From Podospora comata (Eukaryota; Ascomycota; Sordariomycetes; Sordariales; Podosporaceae): a stretch of 64,000 bases of DNA. Under the pieces are notes generated by a model that was not told the DNA's origin, did no database searches, and was given only the letters and a program-made list of their open reading frames with translations. Location of the stretch: NCBI GenBank assembly GCA_017354895.1, contig CP071499.1:930001-994000 (forward strand), given 5' to 3'. A program made the position numbers and the translations under genes. This document shows positions 10,855 to 22,421 of this stretch, piece after piece; the stretch's first letter is position 1; each line of letters opens with the position of its first letter.

Positions 10855-11514
10855 CTGTATCTCCGAAAAAAGGAGGAAATACTCCAGACATAAGAATGAT
10901 CAGCCAAGCACTCAAGTGCTGGAAGAAGAAAAGGCGGAAGGTGAAAAAAGCTATACGACAAGAGGGAAAGAGCAATCAATGATACGAGTGGCTTCCAAAA
11001 GACGACATTGCGAGGTGTATTTTGTGGGGAAAGGAGCGAGAAGTGAACAAGATCAAGGGAAGGAGCGATAGAGGTAGAAAATGTGATGGGAAAGAGCGAA
11101 GAATAGGTCTCATCATGGAACCATAAAAACCGTCTATACCAGCGCTCCGGACATCAGAGCTGCATGAACATGCAACGCGGGGAACGGGACGGCTGATAGA
11201 AGAAAACCTCTTGACTTCTGTGGTCGAGGTTCCTGAGATTTTCTGGCGGCTAAAGTCTTCCCCGAATACACGCATCTCGTAGAAAGAGAGCAGACTGCCG
11301 GGATGTCTGTACGTGGACGGCCGCGTCATGTCGATCAGGTCTTGTTTGTTCATGTGAGGCTTTTGAAAGTGAAAGACCCTAATCTCATTCTTCTTCTCTA
11401 GTCCTCCTTTTTCAGGCATTTACTCACGCCATGATCTTGTAGCTTTGACCATGAAACTCAACCCACAAAGCATCATGCCAGCAGTATAACCCACCACCAA
11501 AACATCCAACCAAA
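10855..11514. other. intergenic stretch
   Basis: A 147-codon minus-strand frame (10976-11419) exists, but it has no recognisable domain and its second half is low-complexity, so it is not called. The right end is the leader of the putative GPI-protein gene. Confidence 0.4.
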
Positions 11515-12336
11515 ATGTTGCCCTCCTCACCATCCCTCCTCCTCCTCCTCCTCACAGCTCTCCTCCTCCTCCTCCCCCTAACCACCGCCCAAACCACCAC
11601 CCCTCCGACCCCTACAGCCCCCCCAACCCCAACCGCCACCAAAATCATCTCCCTCTTCTACCTCAACGACCGCGCCCACGACGACTTCCCCCGGCCCTAC
11701 ACCCCCACCCCGCACGCCATCCCCGGCCGTGTAATCGCCACCGACTCCCTCCTCAACTTAACAACCTACATCGTAACCAAAACCCAATCCTTCCCCGGCC
11801 GGCGCCGCCCCCCCTTTGGAAATAACCCACCCCCCTGGGCCAAAACCCTCACCTCACCCCCTTCATCCCTCCCTACACCATGGTGGCGCCCAAATTTTGG
11901 TGACAGGAACGGCACAGGCCAACCGATTACCATCACCCAGGGCCCCTCAACATTTATGTTTACTGGTTCGAGGGGATGGGAAAAGGGGCAGAGTGTGGTT
12001 AATCGGTGTAGTTTGGGTGGGACGACAGAGGCGGTTTGTAATTTGACGCATGTGGGGAGCGCGTGGTATACGGGGGATAGGGAGTGGGAAGGGGAGTATT
12101 CGACTTATAGTTATACGTGGACGGAGGGGGATAGGTTTGGGTTCGTGGGGGTTACTGTTACTGCTGGGGGGGAGATGTTGAGTGAAGAGAATGGGGGTGA
12201 TGATGGGGTGGGGACGACGGGGAAGGGGGATGGCGTGAGGTCTGCTAATGGGGGGGTTGGCAGGAGGGGGGTGAATGGGGGGGTGATGATGGGGTGGGTG
12301 GTTTGGGTGGTAATGGGGTTGTTAGGGGGGTTATGA
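11515..12336 (+). CDS. putative GPI-anchored cell-surface protein
   Basis: Single exon, 273 residues. Residues 1-25 form a clear signal peptide: a long leucine run and a TTAQ cleavage site. A Thr/Pro spacer follows, then a domain of about 170 residues with several N-glycosylation sites (NLT, NGT) and paired cysteines (NRCSLGG and AVCNLTH). The last 60 residues are Gly-rich and end in a hydrophobic stretch without charged residues, as expected for a GPI-attachment signal. Secreted proteins of this layout are common in Sordariomycetes and their function is unknown. The strong switch from C-rich to G-rich codons halfway along is notable. It sits between 2EXR copies 3 and 4 but on the opposite strand and appears intact. 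Confidence 0.7.
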   Translation: MLPSSPSLLLLLLTALLLLLPLTTAQTTTPPTPTAPPTPTATKIISLFYLNDRAHDDFPRPYTPTPHAIPGRVIATDSLLNLTTYIVTKTQSFPGRRRPPFGNNPPPWAKTLTSPPSSLPTPWWRPNFGDRNGTGQPITITQGPSTFMFTGSRGWEKGQSVVNRCSLGGTTEAVCNLTHVGSAWYTGDREWEGEYSTYSYTWTEGDRFGFVGVTVTAGGEMLSEENGGDDGVGTTGKGDGVRSANGGVGRRGVNGGVMMGWVVWVVMGLLGGL

Positions 12337-12591
12337 TAGGGAATGGATTCAGAACAAAAAGAAACGAGGGTTGGCAAAAGTTGATTGTATTTGGAGTAAA
12401 GTATGTGTGTTGTTGAGATGAAGACTGAGGTATTTGTTTTCGAAGGGAATTGTATGGGCAAACTGGCTGACCCGGTTGTTTATTTTACGTTGTAAACAAA
12501 AGTCCTCAAAACCCTCACTACCGTTGAAAGCCGCTATGAACGACAAGAAGCTGTGGGAAAAGCCCTTTGTCTGTTGACGACAGTCCCTTCC

Positions 12592-13276
12592 TTAATCCTG
12601 TTCCTTGTGTGTGGCCTCATCCGACTGGGAACTCGCAATTGACCGTATTTCCCAGATCTGCACCCGCAGGTTCCGATCCTCCATCACCTTTTCCAACCCC
12701 AGCGTCTTCCCCCTCCCCTTCAAAACTCTACACAGGTCCGTATCCTTCCGAATCTTATTAAATACCGTCAAAATCTTCCCCGCATACGCAGGAGGAAACC
12801 TCATTCCCAATCCCGTCTCAACCTCCGTCCCAAACCTCCAATACTCATCCTCCGCCGAAATAACATGAAACTTCATCTCGAATTCCCCCCAAAACTTCCG
12901 ATAGTCATCCACCTCCTGAATAATATGAAAGCTCGTCGATATTAGCAAACCTCTGCCCCCCGAGGAATGTCTTGTCCCACTTAAATTTAAACTTCTGCAC
13001 AAACCTCTCATACGGCAACACCGCCCGCTCAAACGCGCGCTTGTCGTCCCCGACGGAGATGATGCCCCTCTCCCAGTTAACCCAGATATACCTCTGCTCC
13101 AGCGGCCAAGGCTTCCACTCCGGCTCCAACACCGGTAATCCCAGCTCGACCCGCTTCTCCCTCTCTTCCTTCTCCAGCCTGAGCTGCGTTCGAGACTTGA
13201 GACGTTGTTCGTCCTTGCCGGGCCTACGGAATCGGCCCCGATGAGGAGGTAGAGGTATCAAGCGAAATAGCCCCAC
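12592..13276 (-). pseudogene. 2EXR-type remnant, 5' truncated and frameshifted (copy 4)
   Basis: The frame from 13276 contains EQRYIWVNWERGIISVG, the same block as in copies 1-3, then KFKFKWDKTFLGG. Near 12930 it runs into a stop, while another frame continues with SFHIIQEVDDYRKFWGEFEMK and a C-terminal region with EDEYWRFGTEVETGL. The N-terminal 2EXR signature is missing: sequence upstream of 13276 does not encode it. A GTTTGC...TTCAG pair at the frame break would be only about 35 nt, shorter than any other intron here, so a frameshift is the likelier reading. It is transcribed toward the GPI-protein gene and starts about 120 bp from the end of ADE13. Confidence 0.6.
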
Positions 13277-13394
13277 TTATACTGGCTAAAGACACGGTGC
13301 TTATAATAAGTTTTAATTCATTTTGCCTACCCATTTTATTACCCGCAAAGTTCATGATATACATTTGTCCAGACCCCAAATCTAGACAGATCCT

Positions 13395-15189
13395 CTAAAT
13401 AGAAAGCTGAGCAGTAGAAGCCTTATCCAGCGACTCCTTGTAGTTGGACAACTTGGCGGCGACCTCGCCGTTGCAGTAATCCTCGACAATCTTGGGGCAG
13501 TTGCCGATAAACAGCTTGGGGTCGACAAGGCTGTCGATATCGCCCCAGACGGGACGGAAGAACTCGGTCTTCTTGATGCGCTCGAGAAGGTCGTTGCGGC
13601 CGCCCTGCTGCTTGACGACATCGGAAGCCTGGTGGGAGAGGACACGGACCTCCTCGTGGGCCTCCTGTCTGGAAACACCGTGGGTGGCGAGCTTCATGAG
13701 GATGGACTCGGTGGCCATGAAGGGGAGCTCCTGGTCGATGCGGGAGCGGATGACGCTTGGGTAGAGGACAATGCCGTTGGTAACATTGTCCAAGGCAAGG
13801 AGGATGGAGTCGGCAAGGAGGAACTGTCAAAGTTAGCCATGGTAACCAAGATGCACCGAACCCAAAACATACCATCTCGGGGATATCCATGCGGCGGATG
13901 GCGCTGTCATCAAGAGTTCTCTCAAACCACTGAGTCTCAAAGGTGGCAGTAAAGTCGGCAGGCAGACGGGCCAGCTTGCGGCCAAGAGCAGTGATACGCT
14001 CCGATCTCATGGGGTTTCTCTTGTAAGCCATGGCGGAGCTGCCAATCTGGCTCTTCTCAAAAGGCTCCTCCATCTCCTTCAGGTTGGCCAAATGTCTGAT
14101 GTCGGAGCAGATGCGCTGGGCAGTAGCACCAAGAGCGCAGACAGCGTTGGCGACTCTGAGATCGACCTTGCGGGTGTAGGTTTGGGTGGAGATGGGGTAG
14201 GCAGAAGGGAAGCCAGCCTTCTTGCAGAGGATCTCGTTGAGTTGGACAATCTTGTCGGCGTTGCCCTCGAAGAGCTCCAAGAAGGTAGCCTGGGAACCGG
14301 TGGTGCCCTGGGCGCCACGGAACTGAAGTCTGTCACGGACAGTCTCGATGTCCTCGAGGTCCATCATCAACTCCTGGATCCACTGGGCAGCACGCTTGCC
14401 AACGGTGATGAGCTGGGCCTGTTTGTGGTGTCAGTTACAGCCCAGTTTTGATCCCTTTAGAGAATACTGACAGGCTGGTAGTGAGTGAAACCGAGGGTAG
14501 GCAAGTCCTTGTACTTGAGGGCAAACACCTGCAAGTTCTGGATAACCTTGGCGAGCTTGGGAAGGATGAGGTCCAAAGCCTTCTTCTGGAAGATGAGATC
14601 GGCATTGTCGGTCACTGTTGATGTTAGTTCCCTTTTTCACTCTTCTTCTCATTGCCAGTCCTCCAAAACTATTCCATCTCCCCAACCACATCCACCCCCA
14701 ACCGAAAGAGCAAATATCAAAACTCACCATAACAACTCGTAGCCCCCAAATGGATATGTCCAGCAGCCTTTGGCGCATCCTATACCTCCCCCCATTAACA
14801 TCATCCCCCTTTCCCCTCCCCCCTTCCCTTCTCGAGTTACTCACCTCACCATAAGCATGCACATGCGCCATCACATCATGCCTAAACTTGGCCTCATACT
14901 CCCTCGCCTTGTCAAACGCCTCATCGCTCACCCTCACATTTTCCCTCATCTCCTGGATCGCATCCTCGGGGATCGGCAAGCCCAGCTCCCTCTCCGCCTC
15001 GGCAAGCCAAACCCAGAGCTGGCGCCAGGTTGACGCGCGCTCCCGGGCAGAGAAGATGGTCATCATCTCTTGGGAGGCGTAGCGGGTGCTGAGGGGGGTC
15101 TTGAAAGTTTGCGTTAGTACATCATGTCATGGCAGGAATGAGAGAGTTGGGAGGGGAGAACATACGACATATTTATCGTAGCTGGACAT
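13395..15189 (-). CDS. ADE13: adenylosuccinate lyase
   Basis: Six exons (15189-15166, 15099-14845, 14779-14728, 14614-14472, 14418-13873, 13823-13395) give 482 residues, the usual length of fungal adenylosuccinate lyase. The enzyme cleaves SAICAR and adenylosuccinate in purine synthesis and works as a cytosolic homotetramer. The fumarase/aspartase-superfamily signature is present as [19 protein letters not shown] and THYQPAQ match the conserved active-site regions. The first intron has an excellent TACTAAC branch site. The start [17 protein letters not shown] is the conserved N-terminus. Frames are consistent across all five introns and no defect is seen. Some frames opposite and beside it are long but are shadows. 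Confidence 0.95.
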
Positions 15190-15924
15190 TTTGGCGGTTG
15201 GTGTCTTTCTCTTCTTCTCACTTCTAAAGATTGATAATGAGAAATAAGACGATATGAGAATGAGGCTCAAAAAGATAATAAAAGCTCAGCTCATACACAA
15301 GAAGAAAAAAAAAAAAAAGGAGGGGCACTCTCTCGGAACTTTTTTTTCCTAGCTACCAAGCAGCTGCGGTAAATCGCGGGGGAGGGGCAGAGGCAGCGTC
15401 ACCGGCAACTGCTCCAGCTAGTCTGTGGGGTCCGCTACTTGCAAATGTCATGTCCCCCCGCTGTCGGCCACCCCACATTGAAGCTTGTCTGACAGCCATG
15501 ACAGCTTCCGTGGGGGTGGACATGGTGATTGATCGCCACTTGATAATTTAACCTCAGATCAACATCATGTCATTCATGCCTCTTCCCACCGCAACCATTG
15601 GCCAATCAATCCTCACAATGAACAGTTCGGCTTCTCAGGCTACCTTCATCCCTGATAGAATTTTTCTTCATCTTTTCTTATAGAACTCCTCACACCGTCG
15701 TAAGACTCTTTCCTCTCTCTACCCCCCGACATATACATTTGCAAATAAATAAATACGAAACAAATAACCGAACTCCCCCCCTTCCGCAAAATCCCGCTCA
15801 CACACACAAAGCCAAATATCCCCCCCCACTATCGTCACACCTCATTAACTTTCCCCTGTCATATCAATACACTACTACCGCTCCGTTCGTTCTATTCTTG
15901 ATCATCTCTCACAAGATCGGCCTC
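15190..15924. other. intergenic region upstream of ADE13
   Basis: This 735 bp stretch separates the ADE13 start from the stop of the Zn2Cys6 gene, both leftward. It includes the ADE13 promoter and an A-rich leader segment (about 15305-15318). No gene is seen. Confidence 0.5.
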
Positions 15925-18919
15925 TCAACTCCATAACCCATCCATCTCAAACCCAAAATCCCCTCCCCACATCCCCTGGTTCCAATCATAATCCATCGCC
16001 CCCCCATCCCAGCTATCCGTCCCCAGATCCTGACTTATCTCCTGCACCAGCGTCGCCGTCGCATCCGCCAGCGTCATCGGCGCCTTCTCATACAGCTCCG
16101 CCAGCTGCGCCGTCGTTTCCGCAAGTTGCGCCGTCGACTGTCCATCCTGAAGATCTTGATCCTGTGTAGATTATCCCGTTAGCCACCACTGAACCGAAAA
16201 GAGAAAGAAAAGGAAAACTCACAAAAGCCTTCTTCAACTCTCTAATCTTCCTTGCCAACTGCGCAAACGGATCCTCCCTCTCCCTCTCCTGCCCCTGCTG
16301 CGACCCCCCCATCCCACTCCCCCCACCCCCCACCACCCCCTGAGGCGTCCTGTAAACATCACTCGGACTGTTGTAGTTGCTCGCCCCCGTCATCGTCCTG
16401 CTCCTCTTCTTCCTCCGTCCGGCAGTGTGCTCCATGTCCTTGATATGTCTCTCCAAGTACCCATCAAATTCTCTTCGTACTGTCCTCACGTCCCACCCTG
16501 GCAGTGACAAAGTCATGAGCTTGAGCATCCTGACAAACACATAGGTGAGATCAAACGAGGACATGGAGATGAACCTGGGATAGTCAGACTGATCCGATGC
16601 CGTGCGGGCGTGCATGTACTCCTTGACCAGGCGGACGCATTTCATAAGGATGTCGAGGCGGTCCTGCAGGGGGATGACAGAGGCAGGGCGGCTGTTGCTC
16701 GAGTGCGAAGAGGGCGTGTCGTTTCCGAGACCGTTGGAGGGGGATGTCTTGAAGCTGGGGTCTTCGTCTTCTGGCAGGGAGGATGCAGTGACTGATGAGC
16801 CGCCTATGCTGCCGCTGGTTTTCAAAAAGCCTTCGTAGATGAGGAGTTCAGCGACTATAAAGTGGCCCTTCATCGAGACTGTTGAACCGGTTAGCAAGCA
16901 TTGCCTTGTGCGAAGGGAGCAGACGGAAACTTACAATTCTCCATGATCCGCTTCGGCACCTTCTTCTTCTCCCCATGCAGAAACAGCCTCAGGTTTTCCA
17001 CCACCTGATTCCACGGCCTGCGCTCCTTCAAAGGCTTCTTGTACCAGTTGGCCAGGTTCATCGAAATGTGTTGAGACACCCGCTGCACCCTGACCAAATG
17101 AACCACCAGCTCATCATCAGGCGAGCTCTTTTCCGTAATCAACACCTTGCAGCACCTCATCAGATACGGCGAGGGCATGAGCTGGTCCGGGCAGTGACTT
17201 GTGGTGAAGGCTCTTTGATCTTTGTCAGTCTTCATCCAACAACAAGACTTGCCAATGGAAAAAAAAAAAAAAACTTACACAGTAACCAAATAATACGTCC
17301 CCGCAAACGCCCTCATTCTCTCCAATGCCTCCTCCGACCTGGGCTGCCCTCCCAGGCCCGCAATGGCATTCTTCTGCTCTTGAGCGTCCAAAACCTCAAA
17401 CTTCAAACTCGCCGTAAAGCTCCGAATCAAAAACAACAGGTTCGTCGTCTTGGCCGCCACCAAATTGTAATGATACCACGCCAGCAGCACCTGCGCCCCC
17501 TGAAGCAAGTCCAGCCCCGCCCCCAGCGACGGCTGGCCCTTTTGGCTGCTCTGTTGAAAGGCTGCCACGCTGATGTCTCTCAGCAGCTGGTCCCCCAGTG
17601 CCATTTGTCTCCTTCCATCGTGATGGCACGCTTCTACCATGACCCCTTTCCAGAAAAAGGGGCGTTGTTCCTTCATTTGATGGGCACTCAGGTTTGGTGG
17701 GACTAGAGCAAAGGGGTAGAGATGCTGCATGTGGGAGCGGTACTCCTGAAGCAAATCTTCGGCTTCTTGGCCTTCAGGCCAGATCGAGTCTGAAGCATTG
17801 GAGGATGTCATTGGCGAGGGGTGAGAAGGCGGAGAGGCAGAGGTCATCATGGCGTCTGGCATGACAGAACCTGCCGCTGATACGGCCAGGCCGCCCAAGG
17901 TTTGCTGGTGCTGAGGGTGATGCTGGTGTTGATGATGATGATGATGACCATACTGAGGTGTTTGGTGGTTGCTAAGAATAGGTGAAAACTTGAGCTCGCT
18001 TGGTGGCAAGAGGGCCTCGAATGGCTCGCCGTTCCATGGTGCTTGCGTGAAATGGTGGTTCGTGACAGAGATCTTGGGGCCACTGCTGGTGCTGTGATGA
18101 TAGTCTGGTGAGATGGCTGGGAGGGGTTGCTGGCCATCAAGTTCAGAGCCTCCGAGAGAGGAGTGATGGTGGTTCTCGAGCCCTTCACCGGTGCTGGCGC
18201 TGCCTGGTGTTTCAGACTTTCCTGAGCTCCCTCCGGCACCGGCACGACCGCCTCCGGCCGCTATCTGCTCTGTGAGGGCCTCGAGACGTCTTTCAAGCTC
18301 GGCCACGCGGGTTAACTTGCGGTCCTTTCGCCGTCGGCGAGGCGGAGCCGGAATCTGTTTGGTGCATTTCTTCTTGAGACGTTCGCATCTGTATAGCGGT
18401 GAAGCGGTGGTGAGTCAGTTGACGCACAGAATGTGAGATCAAGATCTACCGGACTGAGATCGGCATTGACAGCGGAGATGAGCATGAAGTGAAATATGCT
18501 TAAGGTGATGACAGCAGCAACACAGCAGACAGCCTGATCTCGTCCATCGATCTCAACCGCCCGATTTTGCTGCCCGCACCCGTGCCCGGTCTGGACTTTG
18601 GTATATGGCAAAGCGCGGCGGTGAAGAAGAATGAGAGGTGTCAGAAAAAAAGATGTCTGGGAAAGACAGCCGGTCGTGGAACCAGAACAGTGCCCAAGAT
18701 GAGAGACAAAAAAAAGCAAGAAAATATTAATTAAAACAGATCGACAACATACCGTTCACACTTTCCCAACGGGCCAGAACCAGGCTCACACTTGCATTTT
18801 GCAAGCGCACAGGTCCCGCATGCCCTCGGGCCCTTGGTGGGCTTCTTGGAGGAGCCATCACCGCCGCTATCCTCTACAGACTCCATGGCGGCCTGGCACG
18901 AGAGTTCGGATACCGGCAC
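15925..18919 (-). CDS. Zn2Cys6 fungal-type transcription factor
   Basis: Five exons (18919-18753, 18388-17279, 17212-16935, 16878-16223, 16161-15925) give 815 residues. A complete zinc cluster is formed across the first intron: C34-x2-C37-x6-C44-x9-C54-x2-C57-x6-C64, followed by a basic linker and a heptad-like coiled coil (ELERRLEALTEQI). The next 150 residues are low-complexity with a His/Gln tract. The remainder resembles the middle homology region of nuclear Zn2Cys6 regulators, with helices such as QHLYPFALVPP and WYKKPLKERRPW. The ACGTCALAKCKC form of the cluster resembles Leu3/War1-like factors. The target genes cannot be inferred. The first intron is 364 nt, several times longer than any other here. 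An alternative start at the second Met (residue 12) would keep the whole zinc cluster. Confidence 0.85.
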
Positions 18920-20940
18920 CTTCTCCCTCTTTTCCTTTCCTCAAGAGAAGCGTACTTCTTCCTCTCTTGTTCCCGTCTATCTGCTCCCTTAATGTCGTGC
19001 TGCCAAAGGGAGCAGAGTACGAGGCGGTCACAGCAGGGCCAGCCACGGCCGCTTGCTTGCCGCTCCGCAGGCTCGGTGACAGAACTCGCCCACCGCAGAA
19101 CAAGGTTCCGCGATCTGCAAGTTGAGCTGCCGCGCTCTGCTGCTGCTTTGTTTTCCTGGGAATGCCCCCGGGGCCGGAAGCCAAAAGATCGGAAGGGAGA
19201 TCAAGAGGTACAAGAAGCGGGGACGGAGCCCAGGAGGCCTTGACACGGAGACGGAAACACGGGGTTGGGTTGGTGTAAGTGGAAGGCTGTCCTCCAAAAG
19301 AGCAGGTCGCGTTGAACGTATAGGTTTGATGGAATCCGGGGATAAGATTTGAATGTTATGCAAAATGCAATCGGGAACCGATTTGGAGGGGCGTGTGGTG
19401 TCTTAAAACCGTTGACGAGAAAGAAGCTCTCTCCCGCTCTCCCCCGCCGCTGAAGAACGTGGTGATAAAGAAGGAAGATGCGGCCTTCCCTTTCCCCAGA
19501 AAAGAAGAAAAACGCCAACCGCCAAAAAAAGAATTGACAAAGGGGTGTGCTGTGTCGGAGAAACCTCGCTTGATACTGACTGATGATATGGTTCCAAATC
19601 TGAGGATGATCAGTCGATTGAGAAAAAGATGCCAATGATCGAGCAGCAAGAGGACGATGAGGAGGGGGACCCGAGCAAACGGGGTGGGTAACTAACAGGT
19701 GGGAGGGACGAAGGTGACTTTGGGACGCGGACGTAAGACTGGAACATATGCAATGCTGTGTTCGTGGGACGCGAGTAACAACCCATCCTTCCTATAAGAT
19801 CAGGCTGTACATCTCGCCCAGTTCTCTCACTTTTGCTTCCTAGAGGTGCTTCCTCTCTTTCACTATCCCACAGCTCCAAGAGAACCAACCGCCTTGCTGT
19901 CGTCATCCTTCTCTCTCTGGCCACCCTTCTCGAGGCAGCCAAGACATCTCTCCCCCGAAACTCAAACGCCCTCTTCCCCACCCACTACTCACTTATCTGA
20001 TGGCTCGTCCAGTGTGAGGTCGTACACAAAACATCTCTCGTCTAATCGAAGGATGCCTAGAATGTCACTGCCCTCTCCATGTCTCGCCCGGTCCCATCCT
20101 TCGACTAGCCTGAATCAAAAGGGTTCACCGACGAGCATCTTCTTCAACAACCAGAAACAGAATCTGCCGGTTCCCTCGGTGCCCTCGGCAAAGGATCACA
20201 GTATGCCACAAGTCTTCGAGAATAAAAACAAGAAGCCCCCAACGTTTCATTAAACCACAAAGTGTACGAAGATCTGGGTAGGAGTCGGGAAATTCCGTCG
20301 GTGTGAGCACTCATCCAAAGTCCTCCGACTCCGTTCGTACATATCCCACCCTCTTTTTGTCGCCGTTGGTTGGTCAGTCTCCCTCCCACAACGACCAGCG
20401 GCTGAAGCGGGCGGGCGGGCCCAGATCCGAAGCACCACTCACGGAACAAAGGCGTGATCCTCCTCAAGCACATTACTGGCGCATATTCGAAGGAGGGCGT
20501 TATCCTCAGAGCTAAGAGCACTAAGAGGCGGGCGGGCGGCAGTGGCTTGAAGCAGAAGCAGCAGCTAACAAGAGCTGTGCCGTTTGAGAAAGATCCCGCC
20601 CAAGGCTTGGCACCGGCTGCCTTCGTTTTGAGCATCTCACTCAGCAATTCTTTCTCTTTGCATGCAGCTGCTCTGCCTGTGTTGGTCTTATCAACGACTT
20701 ACACAGTTGCACGGTTCGACGTCCGCCTCGCCCACCTCGCCCAACCCGCCAACGATCTACGGGCACAGCTCAGACACCTTGCAGCTTGCTTGCCTTGGCC
20801 TACCACAACATCACCAACTTTGGTTCGCTGTGTGATTCTCGTGCGTGCCGCGAAAAAGAAAGGTCGAGACCGCTGGGGATGTTACCGTACCTTTTGAACC
20901 ACCATCAGAAGCTCGGGACGACAACACCAACAACAACAAC

Positions 20941-21024
20941 AAGAAGAAGAAGAAGAAGAAGAAGAAGAAGAAGAAGAAGAAGAAGAAGAAGAAGAAGAAG
21001 AAGAAGAAGAAGAAGAAGAAGAAG
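20941..21024 (+). repeat. (AAG)28 microsatellite
   Basis: A perfect 84 nt AAG tract, flanked on the left by about four AAC units and on the right by AGAAGC and more AAC units. One strand is pure purine, so it can form triplex DNA. It lies in non-coding sequence. A frame reading it as polylysine is not accepted as a gene. Confidence 0.95.
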
Positions 21025-22190
21025 AGAAGCGCAACAACAACACCAGCCTCTCTTCATAATTCTCTTAACATCTACCCATCCAGAGGTCAGTATCAGCTTC
21101 CATATCTCATCCAGTCAGACCAGCCAGACCACTCCCTACCAGGTAGCATCCATCCACCCACCTGTCCATGTCGTGTTCCCCCGGTCTGACAAATAAATTT
21201 GGACGGGTCACACACGCGAGGGCGATCCTCGGCGGGTATCTATCGAGATAATGCACCGTCTCAAAATCCTTCGTCGACAAGATTGGCAACCGAAATCCCA
21301 CTCTACTACACCGGGTGGTAAAGCTTCCCAGACTAGAACTAGATGACAAAAACAAGCAAACCTACATCAAATGAACCCAACACACTGGAGTTGGGTTATT
21401 TAGCTACCAAGCAAGCCCACGTAGAGAGCTCATCATCAAGCGTTCAAACCGAATACGTGAACTTTGAAGCAAACATAAAAGCGAATACGCGAACTTCTCC
21501 CAGACGTGGCTACTGTCTTGACCATTCAGAACATAACATTCTCATAAACTCGCCTCCCAACCCCCCCTCGGCGAAAAGATCCATCCCTCTTACCACATAC
21601 ACAAGCCCCATCTCGTAGTATCCGGAATCCCCGGGTGCACCCGTCAAAGGGTCCCTCCCCCAACACCAGTTAGGAAGAGGCGAGGGCTTCCCGCACGTAC
21701 TACATTCCGGTATATTGCTTACCACACCTCTCTTTCTGCATAGTATCAAGTTCATGGTACCACCCTATCTTTCCTCCCGTTGACATGGCCTGCTTTACTC
21801 CAAAACTCATCAACCAGACGGCACTCGTTTCTTTTTGGAAATTTACACAGAGAAATATTATCACATTCACCTCACTCATACATTCGAAAAAGGAACCATC
21901 AAAAGTAATGTAAACAGCCAGGCATGTAGCCAGCCAACAAAGACAGGGAGAAATTTCCCCATCATTCGTCATATTTATAAGTTAAAACCACTGCTTTCCT
22001 CCTCCTACGCATTTCATAGTAAGGTATGTATCGGATAGGTAGATAGCAGCCAAGGTAAGCCTCTCGCCTGACGTAACTCCCCTTAGGAGGAAAAGACCAA
22101 TCGAAAGAGCGACGAAGCAAAAAGACACAAATATGCAAGCCAGTAGGGCAAGAGATTGTCCCCCGCTTACAAGATCAAGACGACGACGAT

Positions 22191-22217
22191 AACAACAACA
22201 ACAACAACAACAACAAC
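22191..22217 (+). repeat. (AAC)9 microsatellite
   Basis: Nine uninterrupted AAC units lie about 200 bp beyond the HEM1 stop codon, in the presumed 3' flank. Confidence 0.9.
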
Positions 22218-22345
22218 AAAACCACCACACGTCGCTTTTCGCTCAAAAAGAACGTGTTTCAATGGTTTATATCCGGTCCGGTGAGCCCCCCAAGAGCAAA
22301 CGGTGGTGTTTAGGACAAGAAGAGAAGTTTTGAAATTTCGTGTAT

Positions 22346-22365
22346 ACACACACACACACACACAC
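22346..22365 (+). repeat. (AC)10 microsatellite
   Basis: Ten AC dinucleotides about 57 bp beyond the HEM1 stop codon. Confidence 0.9.
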
Positions 22366-22421
22366 AAAACGATCAAGGTCACACATCAACAGGACAGACC
22401 AACTTGCCTAAATCCCAAGAT

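Larger units (their letters stand above)
18920..22421. other. 3.5 kb gene-free stretch with simple repeats
   Basis: No gene is supported between the Zn2Cys6 gene start and the end of HEM1. The sequence contains the long (AAG)28 tract, an (AAC)9 tract and an (AC)10 tract. Several frames of 100-170 codons exist on both strands, but they show no domain and are dominated by repeats or proline/serine. The left kilobase should hold the factor's promoter and leader; the right part should hold the HEM1 3' UTR. Confidence 0.5.

Noticed and set aside
10976-11419. 147-codon minus-strand frame between 2EXR copy 3 and the GPI-protein gene
   Set aside because: No domain, second half low-complexity; too weak to call, though a short unknown gene cannot be excluded.
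12925-12960. GTTTGC...TTCAG pair in 2EXR copy 4 that could be an intron
   Set aside because: Only about 35 nt, below the size of any other intron seen here; a frameshift explains the break better.
20845-21189. Open frame with a long polylysine run over the (AAG)28 tract
   Set aside because: The lysines come solely from the microsatellite, the flanks lack any domain, and the frame is not clearly better than its neighbours.
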